A DNA stretch of 64,000 nt from NCBI RefSeq assembly GCF_900100755.1, contig NZ_FNCI01000002.1, positions 254,951 through 318,950 on the forward strand, written 5' to 3'. The notes under the pieces are model-generated. The model did not search any database, was not told the origin of the DNA, and worked only from the letters and a program-made list of their open reading frames with translations. Positions 55,547-64,000 of this stretch are shown piece by piece. The stretch comes from Onishia taeanensis (GTDB lineage Bacteria; Pseudomonadota; Gammaproteobacteria; Pseudomonadales; Halomonadaceae). The stretch's first letter is position 1; every line of letters starts with the position of its first letter. Position numbers and translations under genes: made by a program.

Positions 55547-56071
55547 TCACTGGCTTTCGTCGGGCACTTGCGCCGTCAGGCGGAAGGCCTCTGCACTGGG
55601 GAAGGTTGCTTCACCCTGCAGGCGCCATTCGGGGGTCTGAACGTCGGGCTCCAGCTGCAGGTACCAGCGATACTCGAGATGGCTAGGGGCCTGGCCGACA
55701 TAGTGGCCGTCGCGAACGTGCGTGAGGATCAACTGCTGGTCGCGATCGTCGCGAGTGGGAAAGATCAGCGTCAGCAGCAGTCGCTGGGGGCGGGCCTCGC
55801 CGCTGAGATCGACATTGACGTCGCCGGTCATATCATCGACGCGGAGCCTGGCGGCCATGCCCAATTCAGCCGCACGGTGGTCCTGGGCAATTACCTGATT
55901 GATGGCCAGCCCCGTCTTGTAATAGTTGTCCTCGACCATGCCGTCGTAGCTGGTGATCGACAGCACCAGAAAGGTGGTGCCGGCGATGATCGAGGAGCCG
56001 AGCACAGCCAGGATCATCCAGGGCCAGAACTCCTTGTACCAGGGGTTAGTCGGCTGAGCGTTCAAGGTCAT
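55547..56071 (-). CDS. ccoH: FixH family protein CcoH
   Basis: 174 aa with one N-terminal span (about 14-36; WPWMILAVLGSSIIAGTTFLVLS), followed by the FixH block YDGMVEDNYYKTGLAINQ and a beta-rich domain. It assists maturation of cbb3 oxidase. ATGA overlap with the ccoG stop. Confidence 0.9.
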   Translation of the reverse strand: MTLNAQPTNPWYKEFWPWMILAVLGSSIIAGTTFLVLSITSYDGMVEDNYYKTGLAINQVIAQDHRAAELGMAARLRVDDMTGDVNVDLSGEARPQRLLLTLIFPTRDDRDQQLILTHVRDGHYVGQAPSHLEYRWYLQLEPDVQTPEWRLQGEATFPSAEAFRLTAQVPDESQ

Positions 56072-57510
56072 CTCCTGATCTGTCCGATGAAACGGGTCTC
56101 ATGCGTTTGGCGGATGTCGTCGTCGCTGGCCTCGACGGTCACCTCGAGCTCGTGGCTGGGCTGATCGATGACATCGGCGTCAACGGTGGCACGCAGGGTG
56201 ACCAGTCGGCTGTCGCCCGCGCCAATGCTGACCGCCTCGTTGCCTATCAGTTCGATGCCCGGCAGCCCCTGCATGCTGATGCGGTAGGTGTGCTCGCGGT
56301 CATCCAGGTTGCGAATGGTCAGCGTATAGGCATTGCTGATGCGCCCGTCCGGCATCACCTGGTAGAGCTGGTTGCGGTCTCGCTGGATATCGAACTCCAG
56401 GCTGGTACGGTCGCTTACCGCCCAGGCGAACAGGCCGATCATCACCAGCAGTGCGGCCAGGTAGCCGATCAGCCGGGGACGCAGAATGTGAGTGGTGCCG
56501 CCTTCCAGCGCATGTTCGGTGGTATAGCGGATCAGGCCCCGGGGATAGCCCATCTTGTCCATCACGCTGTCGCAGGCATCGATACAGGCCGCGCAGCTGA
56601 TGCATTCGTATTGCAGGCCGTCGCGGATATCGATGCCGGTGGGGCACACCTGCACGCACAGGTCGCAGTCGATGCAGTCACCGAAGCCGGCCTCGCGCGC
56701 TTGTTCGTGGCTGAGGCGCTTCTTGCGGGCGCCACGCGGCTCGCCGCGGTTGCTGTCGTAGGAGACGATCAGGGTGTCCTGATCGAACATCACCGACTGG
56801 AAGCGGGCATAGGGGCACATGTAGATGCACACCTGCTCACGCAGCCAGCCGGCGTTCAAGTAGGTGAATACCGTGAAGAAGCCGATCCAGAACAGCGACC
56901 AGCCGCCCAGCGTCATGCGGGCCAGGTCGGCAACCAGCCCCTGGATCGGCGTGAAATAGCCGACGAAGGTCAGTCCGGTGGCCAGGGCGATGACGAGCCA
57001 CAGCAGGTGCTTGGCCCCCTTGCGCCAGGCCTTGTCGAGGCTCATGGGCTCTTGGTCGAGCTTGATGCGGCGGTTGCGACGGCCTTCGGTGAGCTTCTCG
57101 GCCCAGATATAGAGCCAGGTCCAGACGCTCTGTGGACAGGTATAGCCACACCACACCCGGCCGGCGAAGACGGTGATGAAGAAGAGTCCGAAGGCACAGA
57201 TGATCAACAGCCAGGAGAGCAGCATGAATTCCTGGGGATAGAAGGTACCGCCGAAGATACGGAACTGGCGGGCGGGCAGGTCGAACAGGACCAGAGGGTG
57301 ACCGCCCCAGGAGATCCAGGGCAGAGCGAAGTAAAGGCCCAGCAATACCCAGTTGGAGGCGCTTCTGAGGCGCTGGAAGCTGCCCTTGATACTGCGCACG
57401 TAGATATGACGCCGGCTCTGATACATGGCGGTGGACGCCGCAGAAGCCGGGTCATGGTGGCCGACGCCTGCGTCTGTCGTTACGTCTTTAGTGGGAATCC
57501 TGTCGGACAT
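56068..57510 (-). CDS. ccoG: Cytochrome c oxidase accessory protein CcoG (FixG)
   Basis: 480-aa membrane ferredoxin-like protein with about five spans. It has the WCGYTCPQSVW motif near residue 115 and two cluster-binding groups CIDCDLCVQVCP and CISCAACIDAC around 265-300, then a beta-rich C-terminal domain. CcoG is described as a copper(II) reductase for cbb3 assembly. Starts 126 bp after ccoP; a hairpin lies between them. Confidence 0.95.
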   Translation of the reverse strand: MSDRIPTKDVTTDAGVGHHDPASAASTAMYQSRRHIYVRSIKGSFQRLRSASNWVLLGLYFALPWISWGGHPLVLFDLPARQFRIFGGTFYPQEFMLLSWLLIICAFGLFFITVFAGRVWCGYTCPQSVWTWLYIWAEKLTEGRRNRRIKLDQEPMSLDKAWRKGAKHLLWLVIALATGLTFVGYFTPIQGLVADLARMTLGGWSLFWIGFFTVFTYLNAGWLREQVCIYMCPYARFQSVMFDQDTLIVSYDSNRGEPRGARKKRLSHEQAREAGFGDCIDCDLCVQVCPTGIDIRDGLQYECISCAACIDACDSVMDKMGYPRGLIRYTTEHALEGGTTHILRPRLIGYLAALLVMIGLFAWAVSDRTSLEFDIQRDRNQLYQVMPDGRISNAYTLTIRNLDDREHTYRISMQGLPGIELIGNEAVSIGAGDSRLVTLRATVDADVIDQPSHELEVTVEASDDDIRQTHETRFIGQIRR

Positions 57511-57599
57511 GACATCACCGCGTCGGCTCGGGGTTCTGTGAGGCCCGGCGCATATCGGGCAGATCGCTATTGTAGCGGTCGGTTAGTAGTCAGGCGGCC

Positions 57600-57622
57600 G
57601 GGTGCGACGGCGAGACGCACCC
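57600..57622 (-). terminator. Hairpin between ccoP and ccoG
   Basis: GGGTGCG and CGCACCC arms (7 bp) with a 9-base loop, 13 bases past the ccoP stop on the minus strand. No T tract, so it may only reduce readthrough into ccoG. Confidence 0.45.
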
Positions 57623-57635
57623 GACGGGCGTTGAC

Positions 57636-58559
57636 TCAGTGCGAGAGACTGTAAACGTAAGCGGTGACCAGGTGCACTTTGTCTTCGCCGATGTAGGGTG
57701 CCTGAGCGGGCATATGCCCGTTGCGGCCATTGCGCAGGGTCTGGCGGATGGCGTCGCCCAGCGGTTGGCCAGGCTGGCGATACAGCCAGATGTCGTCGGT
57801 TAGATTGGGTGCGCCCAGCGCCTGATTGCCCTTGGCTTGCGGCCCGTGGCAAGCCACGCAGGAGGCAGCGAAAATCGGCTGGCCAAGGGCGGCGGCATCG
57901 GCGTCATGCTCGGCAGCGGAGAGCGACATCACATACTGAGTCACATTGTCGATGTTGGTCTCGCCGAGCTGTTGCCAGGCGGGCATCAGGCCGTTACGGC
58001 CCTGGCGCAGGGTGGTCTTGATGTTCTCCGGCTCGCCGCCGTACAGCCAGTCGTCGTCGGTTAGGTTGGGGAAGCCGTAGCCGCCCTGGGCGTTGGAGCC
58101 GTGGCAGACCGCGCAGTTATTGAGGAAGATGCGCTCGCCGACGCGCATGGCCTCGCTGTCCTTGGCAAGTTCCGGCACTGCTATCTCGTTGTACTGAGCG
58201 AAGATCGGCGCATAGCGCTCCTCGGCACGCGCGACCTCCTTGTCCCACTGGTTTTCCTGGGTCCAGCCGAGCAGGCCCGCATAGTTGCCAAGCCCGGGAT
58301 AGAGGGCGAGGTAGCCGAGCGAGAAAATGATGGTGCCGGCGAACAGCATGAACCACCAGCGTGGCAGCGGGTTGTCATATTCCTCGATGCCATCGGCCTG
58401 GTGGCCGGTGGTGCCCACCTTGCCTTCGGCGTCCGGCACCTCGTCGGTCTTGCGGTTGGCAAACAGGATCCACCAGCAGAAGGCAATGGTGCCCAGCGTG
58501 ATGACGATGATCCAGCTGCTCCAGAAGCCTGAAAGGGAGTCGCCCCATAGGTTGTTCAT
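57636..58559 (-). CDS. ccoP: cbb3 oxidase diheme subunit CcoP
   Basis: 307-aa membrane-anchored cytochrome c. Two spans (about 11-30 and 62-82) are followed by two heme c sites, CAVCHGSNAQGG and CVACHGPQAKGN, with NLTDDDWLYGG and MPAQAPY methionine-side motifs. It feeds electrons to CcoN. Overlaps ccoQ by 4 bases. Confidence 0.95.
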   Translation of the reverse strand: MNNLWGDSLSGFWSSWIIVITLGTIAFCWWILFANRKTDEVPDAEGKVGTTGHQADGIEEYDNPLPRWWFMLFAGTIIFSLGYLALYPGLGNYAGLLGWTQENQWDKEVARAEERYAPIFAQYNEIAVPELAKDSEAMRVGERIFLNNCAVCHGSNAQGGYGFPNLTDDDWLYGGEPENIKTTLRQGRNGLMPAWQQLGETNIDNVTQYVMSLSAAEHDADAAALGQPIFAASCVACHGPQAKGNQALGAPNLTDDIWLYRQPGQPLGDAIRQTLRNGRNGHMPAQAPYIGEDKVHLVTAYVYSLSH

Positions 58560-58771
58560 GTGTTCTTGTCTCCCTTGTCCTGCCGGGCATCGACCTCGCC
58601 GGGCGAGGCACGGTCGCTATCCGTCACCTCGTCCTGTTCATCGGCGAAGGGCAGATTGGCTGCCTCATCGAAATCCTTGCGGCGCCGCTTCGAGTAGGCC
58701 CAGGCCACGATGCCGAGAAAGGCGATAAGGATCAGCAGGGTGGTGATGCCGCGAAAGGTCCCCATGTCCAT
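58556..58771 (-). CDS. ccoQ: cbb3 oxidase small subunit CcoQ
   Basis: 71-aa protein with one span (about 7-26; ITTLLILIAFLGIVAWAYSKRRR) and an acidic tail. ATG 58771 gives MDMGTFRG, the normal family start; TTG 58777 would overlap ccoO by 4 bases. Confidence 0.92.
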   Translation of the reverse strand: MDMGTFRGITTLLILIAFLGIVAWAYSKRRRKDFDEAANLPFADEQDEVTDSDRASPGEVDARQDKGDKNT

Positions 58772-58773
58772 GA

Positions 58774-59382
58774 TCAACGCGCACCCTTGAGAACGGTGCC
58801 CAACTGCTGCAAGTAGGCGACCAGCGCGGTGATTTCCTGCTCGCCGCGGACCTGGTCGCCGGCACCGTCGATCTGCTCATCGGTGTAGGGCACGCCCATG
58901 CTTTGCAGGGCGCGCATCTTGGTCTCGGTGGCCTCGCCGTCGAGGATATTGTCGAATAGCCAGGGATAGGCGGGCATCTTGGATTCCGGCACCACGTCAC
59001 GCGGGTTGTACAGGTGCGCTCGATGCCAGTCGTCCGAGTAGCGATCGCCGACCCGCGCCAGGTCCGGGCCGGTGCGCTTGGACCCCCACAGGAAAGGGTG
59101 GTCGTAGACGAATTCGCCGGCCACGCTGTAGTGGCCGTAGCGCTCGGTCTCGGCGCGGAAGGGGCGCACCATCTGTGAGTGGCAGCCGACACAGCCCTCG
59201 CGAATGTAGATATCGCGGCCTTCGAGCTCCAGCGGGCTCAGCGGTTCCAGGCCCGCCACCGGCTGGGTCGTCTCCTTCTGGAAGAACAGCGGCACGATCT
59301 CGGCCAAGCCGCCGAAACTGATCACCAACAGGATCAGCACGGCCAGCAACCCCACGTTCTTTTCGACTATCTCGTGTCTCAT
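58774..59382 (-). CDS. ccoO: cbb3 oxidase monoheme subunit CcoO
   Basis: 202-aa cytochrome c subunit with one N-terminal span (about 10-30) and heme site [12 protein letters not shown], then [35 protein letters not shown], a very conserved CcoO block. 15 bp after ccoN. Confidence 0.96.
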   Translation of the reverse strand: MRHEIVEKNVGLLAVLILLVISFGGLAEIVPLFFQKETTQPVAGLEPLSPLELEGRDIYIREGCVGCHSQMVRPFRAETERYGHYSVAGEFVYDHPFLWGSKRTGPDLARVGDRYSDDWHRAHLYNPRDVVPESKMPAYPWLFDNILDGEATETKMRALQSMGVPYTDEQIDGAGDQVRGEQEITALVAYLQQLGTVLKGAR

Positions 59383-59397
59383 CGCTGCGGGTCCCTG

Positions 59398-60822
59398 TCA
59401 GGCGGTCTGAGGAAGCGGCTGGGTCTCGGAACTGCTGCGCTTGATCGTCATGTAGACGTTCAAGGCCATGAGCAGCATGCCGGTGACCCAGAACAGGCCG
59501 CCGATCCAGCGCACCACATAGCCGGGATGGCTGGCCTCGAGGGCTTCAACGAAGGTGTACATCAGGGTGCCATCGGCGTTGACCGCTCGCCACATCAGGC
59601 CCTGCAGGATGCCGTTGACCCACATCGCGGCGATGTAGAGCACGGTGCCGATGGTCGCGAGCCAGAAATGCACGGCGATCAGTTTTACCGAGTACATGTC
59701 GGTATCGCCGTAAAGCCGTGGGATCAGGTGATACATGGAGCCGATGGTGATCATGGCCACCCAGCCCAACGCCCCGGAGTGCACGTGACCGATGGTCCAG
59801 TCGGTGTAATGAGACAGCGCATTGACGGTCTTCACCGCCATCATCGGTCCCTCGAAGGTCGACATGCCGTAGAACGACAGCGCCACCACCAGGAAACGCA
59901 GGGTCGGGTCGGTGCGCAGCTTATGCCAGGCGCCGGACAGGGTCATCATGCCGTTGATCATGCCACCCCAGGAAGGCGCCAACAGAATGATCGACATGAT
60001 CATGCCCAACGACTGAGCCCAATCGGGCAGGGCGGTATAGTGCAGATGGTGGGCGCCGGCCCACATGTAGGTGGTGATCAGCGCCCAGAAGTGCACGATC
60101 GACAGGCGATAGGAGTAGATCGGGCGCTCGGCCTGCTTGGGCACGAAGTAGTACATCATGCCCAGGAAGCCTGCGGTCAGGAAGAAACCCACGGCGTTGT
60201 GGCCCCACCACCACTGCACCATAGCGTCCACGGCCCCGGGGTAGATCGAGTAAGATTTGAAGGGCCCGACCGGAATGGCGGCGTTGTTGACGATATGCAG
60301 CACGGCCACCGTCAGGATGAAGGCGGCATAAAACCAGTTGGCCACGTAAATATGCGCGGTCTTGCGCTGCTTGATCGTGCCGAGGAAGACGACGGCATAG
60401 CTGATCCAGACCACGGCGATCAGAATGTTGATCGGCCACTCGAGCTCGGCATACTCCTTGGACGTGGTGAAGCCCATCGGCAGGGTGATGACCGCCGACA
60501 CGATCACCGCCTGCCAGCCCCAGAACGTGAAGGCGGCGAGCCTGTCGGAGATGAGGCGAACCTGACAGGTGCGCTGCACCACGTAATACGACGTCGCCAT
60601 CAGCGCCGAGCCGCCGAAAGCGAAGATCACGGCGTTGGTGTGGAGCGGACGCAGGCGGCCGAAGCTCGTCCACGGCAGCCCCAGATTGAGCTGCGGCCAG
60701 ACCAGCTGCGCGGCAATGATCACCCCCAGGAGCATGCCGATGATGCCCCATACCACCGTCATGATCGCGAACTGCCGAACCACCTTGTAGTTGTAGATCG
60801 GATGCTCAAATGCTGTGTTCAT
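59398..60822 (-). CDS. ccoN: cbb3 oxidase catalytic subunit CcoN
   Basis: 474-aa heme-copper oxidase subunit I, C-type, the high-affinity terminal oxidase for low oxygen. It has about 12 spans. Metal-ligand regions are visible as [15 protein letters not shown] (heme ligand), [23 protein letters not shown] (copper/heme), [22 protein letters not shown] and the late HVHSGALGW motif. First gene of the ccoNOQP operon, with an FNR box 75 bases upstream. Confidence 0.97.
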   Translation of the reverse strand: MNTAFEHPIYNYKVVRQFAIMTVVWGIIGMLLGVIIAAQLVWPQLNLGLPWTSFGRLRPLHTNAVIFAFGGSALMATSYYVVQRTCQVRLISDRLAAFTFWGWQAVIVSAVITLPMGFTTSKEYAELEWPINILIAVVWISYAVVFLGTIKQRKTAHIYVANWFYAAFILTVAVLHIVNNAAIPVGPFKSYSIYPGAVDAMVQWWWGHNAVGFFLTAGFLGMMYYFVPKQAERPIYSYRLSIVHFWALITTYMWAGAHHLHYTALPDWAQSLGMIMSIILLAPSWGGMINGMMTLSGAWHKLRTDPTLRFLVVALSFYGMSTFEGPMMAVKTVNALSHYTDWTIGHVHSGALGWVAMITIGSMYHLIPRLYGDTDMYSVKLIAVHFWLATIGTVLYIAAMWVNGILQGLMWRAVNADGTLMYTFVEALEASHPGYVVRWIGGLFWVTGMLLMALNVYMTIKRSSSETQPLPQTA

Positions 60823-60896
60823 GTCAGGTTCCCGTTGAACGCGGTGTCGGGGAGACGTCTTAAGCCGGAGTTTGCCCGAGGCATGCCGCCGCCATA

Positions 60897-60910
60897 ATGA
60901 TGCAGATCAA
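60897..60910. promoter_or_regulatory. FNR/ANR box in front of ccoN
   Basis: Read on the minus strand TTGATCTGCATCAT matches TTGAT-N4-ATCAA in 9 of 10 positions. It lies 75-88 bases in front of ccoN, a normal activator distance. The FNR-type regulator is encoded in the same cluster. Confidence 0.85.
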
Positions 60911-61007
60911 GAGTCCGGGGGCGATTCTAGCCCAGCGCCTGCGCCACGCGTACCAGGCGCTCATACGCATATTGGTTATTACTTTTTGGCGATTAATAGG
61001 AGAGTAA

Positions 61008-61757
61008 GTGGCATATCCCATCGACGCCAGCGAGTTGCTGCAAACACCGGCTGAACTAGGGCAACGACTCGCCCAGGGGCAGACCGGTACTTGGTGGCTC
61101 CCAGAGCGAGGGCCGGTCGAGGTTAGCGGCGATGCGCGCCTTGGTCGGCTGCTGTTGACCCACGGTGCCGGCGCCGGGCAGGACTCGAGCTTTTTGATCG
61201 CACTGCGCCAGGCGCTGGCGCAGGCCGGAGTGCAGGTGCTGGCGATCGAGTTTGCCTACATGCAGCAGATGCGACGGGAAGGGCGCCGGCGACCGCCGCC
61301 TAAGGTCGAGAGACTGGTGGAGGAACTGGCGGGGTGGTGCGACACCTTGTTTCAGGCCGGGCTGCCCGCGCCCTGGCTGGGCGGCAAGTCGATGGGCGGG
61401 CGCGTGGCCAGCCTGTTGGCCGCCGAACAGGGTCGCATGCAGGGAGGCGAGGGCCTGGTGCTGTGCGGCTATCCCTTCCACCCGCCGGGCAAGCCCGAGC
61501 GAACCCGGCTGGCGCATTGGCCGTCGCTTCGCTGTCCGACCCTGGTGCTGCAAGGGACCCGTGACCCCTTCGGCCGTCGTGAGGAAGTGGAGGGCTATGC
61601 GCTACCCGCCAATGCCGAGGTGCACTTTCTAGAGGGGGGCGATCATGACTGGACGCCGACTCGGCGCAGTGGGCGAAGCCAGGCTGATTTGATTGACGAG
61701 GCGGCCGAGGTGATCGCTGCGCGTATGGCGCAGGCCAATGCCGGTGCCAAGGGATAA
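61008..61757 (+). CDS. Alpha/beta-fold hydrolase (Tex30/KANL3-type)
   Basis: 249-aa hydrolase-fold protein. Nucleophile elbow GGKSMGGRVAS (around residue 130), aspartate in LQGTRDPFG and histidine in EGGDHDW form the expected triad. LLLTHGAGAGQDSSF supplies the oxyanion loop. This bacterial group is common but its substrate is unknown. GTG 61008 is supported by AGGAG. Confidence 0.82.
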   Translation: MAYPIDASELLQTPAELGQRLAQGQTGTWWLPERGPVEVSGDARLGRLLLTHGAGAGQDSSFLIALRQALAQAGVQVLAIEFAYMQQMRREGRRRPPPKVERLVEELAGWCDTLFQAGLPAPWLGGKSMGGRVASLLAAEQGRMQGGEGLVLCGYPFHPPGKPERTRLAHWPSLRCPTLVLQGTRDPFGRREEVEGYALPANAEVHFLEGGDHDWTPTRRSGRSQADLIDEAAEVIAARMAQANAGAKG

Positions 61758-61874
61758 GGACTAACACTCATTGATAGATGCGTTGGCATAAATGAAACCA
61801 AGGCGGATGTTCGCGCGAACTCGCCAACCGTACCGGCGGAAATAAACGAATTTGGCGAGGACGCAGAGCGGGGT

Positions 61875-61898
61875 GGTTGGGCGCGAAATTGCCCAACC
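61875..61898. repeat. Inverted repeat upstream of the tRNA cluster
   Basis: 8-bp arms GGTTGGGC (61875-61882) and GCCCAACC (61891-61898) around an 8-base loop, in the 285-bp gap between the hydrolase and the tRNAs. A second small dyad CGCGCATGGCGCG follows at about 61900. It may end the hydrolase transcript. Confidence 0.5.
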
Positions 61899-61996
61899 CC
61901 GCGCATGGCGCGGCTTTGCGAACCATAAGGGCGCAAGTTGATGAATGCCCTGTGAAATTCGTGCTGCCCACTGACGAATTATTTGCGTCGATGGCG

Positions 61997-62024
61997 TTGA
62001 CTTTAGTCCGTTGCCCTGTAGAAT
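61997..62024 (+). promoter_or_regulatory. Promoter of the tRNA cluster
   Basis: -35 TTGACT (61997-62002), 16-base spacer, -10 TAGAAT (62019-62024). The first tRNA starts 18 bases after the -10 box, so a short leader of about 10 bases is expected. Confidence 0.8.
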
Positions 62025-62042
62025 GCAGCGCCACGTCCCCAA

Positions 62043-62118
62043 GGGTGGTTAGCTCAGTTGGAAGAGCACCAGCCTTACAAGCTGGGGGTCACTGGTTCGA
62101 GCCCAGTACCACCCACCA
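62043..62118 (+). tRNA. tRNA-Val (anticodon TAC)
   Basis: Acceptor GGGTGGT/ACCACCC, anticodon loop CTTACAA giving TAC, and encoded CCA. First of four tandem tRNAs. Confidence 0.97.
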
Positions 62119-62157
62119 TCTCTTCGAGATGCCCTGGAGGCGTAGAGAAAAAAATGT

Positions 62158-62234
62158 GGACTGGTAGTTCAGTTGGTTAGAATGCCGGCCTGTCACGCCG
62201 GAGGTCGCGGGTTCGAGTCCCGTCCAGTCCGCCA
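62158..62234 (+). tRNA. tRNA-Asp (anticodon GTC), copy 1
   Basis: Acceptor GGACTGG/CCAGTCC, anticodon loop CTGTCAC giving GTC, CCA encoded. It differs from copy 2 only by one compensated acceptor base pair. Confidence 0.97.
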
Positions 62235-62270
62235 TCGATCATCCAAGCACACCTCGCCTGTCGAATATGT

Positions 62271-62347
62271 GGGTGATTAGCTCAGCTGGTTAGAGCACCA
62301 GCTTCACATGCTGGGGGTCACTGGTTCGAGTCCAGTATCACCCACCA
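62271..62347 (+). tRNA. tRNA-Val (anticodon CAC)
   Basis: Acceptor GGGTGAT/ATCACCC, anticodon loop TTCACAT giving CAC, CCA encoded. It complements the TAC isoacceptor two genes upstream. Confidence 0.97.
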
Positions 62348-62350
62348 CGC

Positions 62351-62427
62351 GGACCGGTAGTTCAGTTGGTTAGAATGCCGGCCTGTCACGCCGGAGGTCG
62401 CGGGTTCGAGTCCCGTCCGGTCCGCCA
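62351..62427 (+). tRNA. tRNA-Asp (anticodon GTC), copy 2
   Basis: Acceptor GGACCGG/CCGGTCC; otherwise identical to copy 1. Only three bases separate it from the preceding tRNA. Confidence 0.97.
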
Positions 62428-62444
62428 TTTCGATACCCGATATT

Positions 62445-62474
62445 AACCCCGAGCCTTGCCGCTTGGGGTTTTGT
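62445..62474 (+). terminator. Terminator of the tRNA cluster
   Basis: AACCCCGAGC pairs with GCTTGGGGTT (one G-T pair) and is followed by TTTGTCGTTTT. Confidence 0.85.
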
Positions 62475-62686
62475 CGTTTTAGCCCTCGCGTTTTTCCTCT
62501 CGCCTCGCTATTTTCTCGTGCTGCCTTATTGGCCTGCTCAGTGTCGCCTTAGTCGATGCCACGCTTGCGGATGGCAGTGTCATAGGGCTCGCGGCGTCGA
62601 TGGTCGACCTTGGCCGTCTTGCGGCTTCGGTCAGTCTGTCATACGGTTGTTTGAAACCAAGCCGTGCCATCGTGCGAGGACGCGCC

Positions 62687-64000
62687 GTGACGACCTACCC
62701 GCATCTCTTCCAGCCGCTGAAGCTGGGTAATCTGACCCTGCCCAACCGTGTGCTGATGGGCTCGATGCACACCAACCTCGAGGAAGCCCCCGACGGCTTC
62801 ACCCGGCTGGCGGCCTTCTACGCGGAGCGTTCCCGGGCCGGCGTGGGTCTGATCGTTACCGGCGGCATCGCCCCCAACCCGGAAGGCGCGGTTTTCCAGG
62901 GGGCCGCCAAGCTCACCGACGCCCAGGAGGCCGCCGCCCACCGCCCGGTCACCGAGGCGGTGCACGGCGAGGGCGGGCGCATCTGCCTGCAGATTCTGCA
63001 TGCCGGTCGCTATGCCTATTCGCCCGAGCTGGTAGCGCCTTCGGCGATTCGCGCGCCGATCAATGCCTTCACACCCCGAGCGCTGAAAAGCGACGAGGTC
63101 GAGCAGCAGATCGAGGACTACGTGCGCTGTGCATGCTTGGCCGCCGATGCCGGCTATGACGGCGTCGAGGTGATGGGCTCGGAAGGCTATCTGATCAATC
63201 AGTTTCTGTGCCGGCGTACCAACCAGCGCGAGGACGAGTGGGGCGGCGACGCCACCGCCCGCATGCGCTTCCCGCTAGAGATCGTGCGCCGCATCCGGGG
63301 CGCCATGGGGGCGGACTTCCTGATCATCTTTCGCCTGTCGATGCTGGATCTGGTGGAGGAAGGCAGCAGTTGGCAGGAAGTGGTCGCCCTGGGGCGCGCC
63401 CTCGAAGAGGCCGGGGTGGATCTGATCAATACCGGCATCGGCTGGCACGAGGCGCGGGTGCCCACCATCGTCACCAGCGTGCCGCGGGCCGCCTTCACCG
63501 AGGTGACGCGGCGCATGAAAGCCGAGCTTACGGTGCCGCTGATCACCACCAACCGCATCAACATGCCGGAGGTCGCGGAGCGAGTGCTGGCCGAGGGGCA
63601 TGCCGATCTGGTGTCCATGGCGAGACCCTTTCTCGCCGACCCCGACTGGGTGGCGAAGGCACAGGCGGGGCATAGCGAAGCAATCAACACCTGTATCGCC
63701 TGCAACCAGGCCTGCCTCGATCACACCTTTCAGGGCAAGCTGACCTCCTGTCTGGTCAACCCGCGCGCCTGTCACGAGACCGAGCTTGCGATCACGCCGG
63801 CCGAATCGCCTCAGGACATCGCCGTGGTCGGCGCCGGGCCGGCGGGGCTGGCGACGGCGGTGACCGCCGCTCGCCGTGGCCATCGGGTGGTGCTCTTCGA
63901 ACGGGAAAGCGAGGTGGGCGGGCAGTTCAACTACGCGCGTCGGATTCCGGGCAAGGAGGAGTTCAACGAGACGCTGCGCTACTACAAGGTGATGCTCGAA
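62687..64000 (+). CDS. fadH: NADPH-dependent 2,4-dienoyl-CoA reductase, 5' part
   Basis: Reduces 2,4-dienoyl-CoA during beta-oxidation of unsaturated fatty acids. The frame reads from GTG 62687 to the window end with no stop (438 codons of about 670). It opens TTYPHLFQPLKLGNLTLPNRVLMGSMHTNLEE, an old-yellow-enzyme TIM barrel with LQILHAGRYAYSP and GYDGVEVMGSEGYLINQFL. The [4Fe-4S] ligand group is CIACNQACLDHTF..CLVNPRAC. The second flavin domain begins DIAVVGAGPAGLATAVTAARRG and is cut by the window edge. GAGGA six bases upstream supports the GTG. Confidence 0.92.
   Translation, partial: MTTYPHLFQPLKLGNLTLPNRVLMGSMHTNLEEAPDGFTRLAAFYAERSRAGVGLIVTGGIAPNPEGAVFQGAAKLTDAQEAAAHRPVTEAVHGEGGRICLQILHAGRYAYSPELVAPSAIRAPINAFTPRALKSDEVEQQIEDYVRCACLAADAGYDGVEVMGSEGYLINQFLCRRTNQREDEWGGDATARMRFPLEIVRRIRGAMGADFLIIFRLSMLDLVEEGSSWQEVVALGRALEEAGVDLINTGIGWHEARVPTIVTSVPRAAFTEVTRRMKAELTVPLITTNRINMPEVAERVLAEGHADLVSMARPFLADPDWVAKAQAGHSEAINTCIACNQACLDHTFQGKLTSCLVNPRACHETELAITPAESPQDIAVVGAGPAGLATAVTAARRGHRVVLFERESEVGGQFNYARRIPGKEEFNETLRYYKVMLE

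Noticed and set aside
59179-60897. 572-residue plus-strand frame antisense to ccoN and ccoO
   Set aside because: Histidine-, glycine- and glutamine-rich antisense translation with no start signals; ccoN and ccoO are certain on the other strand.
61758-62042. Possible integration site or mobile-element scar near the tRNA cluster
   Set aside because: No integrase, no direct repeat of a tRNA 3' end and no foreign genes are visible; only a hairpin and the tRNA promoter are supported.

Overview
The window looks like chromosome from a halophilic gammaproteobacterium, most likely a member of the Halomonadaceae (Halomonas type). This rests on high GC, gammaproteobacterial gene orders (dapA-bamC; acs with a CrbS/CrbR-type regulator pair; cco genes with hemN and an FNR/ANR regulator) and residue-level matches to Escherichia coli enzymes (NadA, DapA, PurC, BCP). 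It is mostly core housekeeping DNA. I see no prophage, transposase, CRISPR array or rRNA.

Layout. 1-5030: tRNA-Lys, nadA, bepA, a TusA-like gene with perM, and bcp. 5367-9779: dapA-bamC-MBL hydrolase-purC and trmO, with a compact structured repeat between purC and trmO. 9906-14176: methionine-salvage genes mtnB-mtnD-mtnC with a GNAT gene, then nadC and ampD. 14177-19499: pyruvate dehydrogenase aceE-aceF behind a recognisable promoter and a perfect palindrome. 19706-25996: adk, tsaB-rsmJ, plsB and a phospholipase-D type cardiolipin synthase.

26015-33817 is the most metabolically distinctive block. Agmatine deiminase, an NhaC-family transporter and a class III aminotransferase form one operon. 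Divergent from it are an M20 carbamoylase-type amidohydrolase and an aldehyde dehydrogenase, followed by a LuxR-type regulator. No nitrilase-type N-carbamoylputrescine amidase is present. The set could therefore carry agmatine to GABA through carbamoylated intermediates; this is inference.

35253-48422 is an acetate-switch island: acs, response regulator crbR, a 1314-residue transporter-fused hybrid kinase crbS, a small unknown membrane protein, a two-subunit Na+/solute symporter (actP-like plus DUF4212), and a cNMP-binding/CBS/nucleotidyltransferase protein followed by a DnaQ-type exonuclease. The 665-bp region in front of the symporter is AT-rich and full of inverted repeats. A heptamer tandem array overlaps the stop codon of crbS.

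48541-60822 holds ttcA, then a micro-aerobic respiration cluster read on the minus strand: ccoN-ccoO-ccoQ-ccoP, ccoG-ccoH-ccoI-ccoS, a SafE-family membrane protein, hemN and an FNR/ANR regulator. A 9/10 FNR box lies in front of ccoN. 61008-64000 holds an alpha/beta hydrolase, a Val-Asp-Val-Asp tRNA cluster with its own promoter and terminator, and the 5' part of a 2,4-dienoyl-CoA reductase gene that runs off the window.
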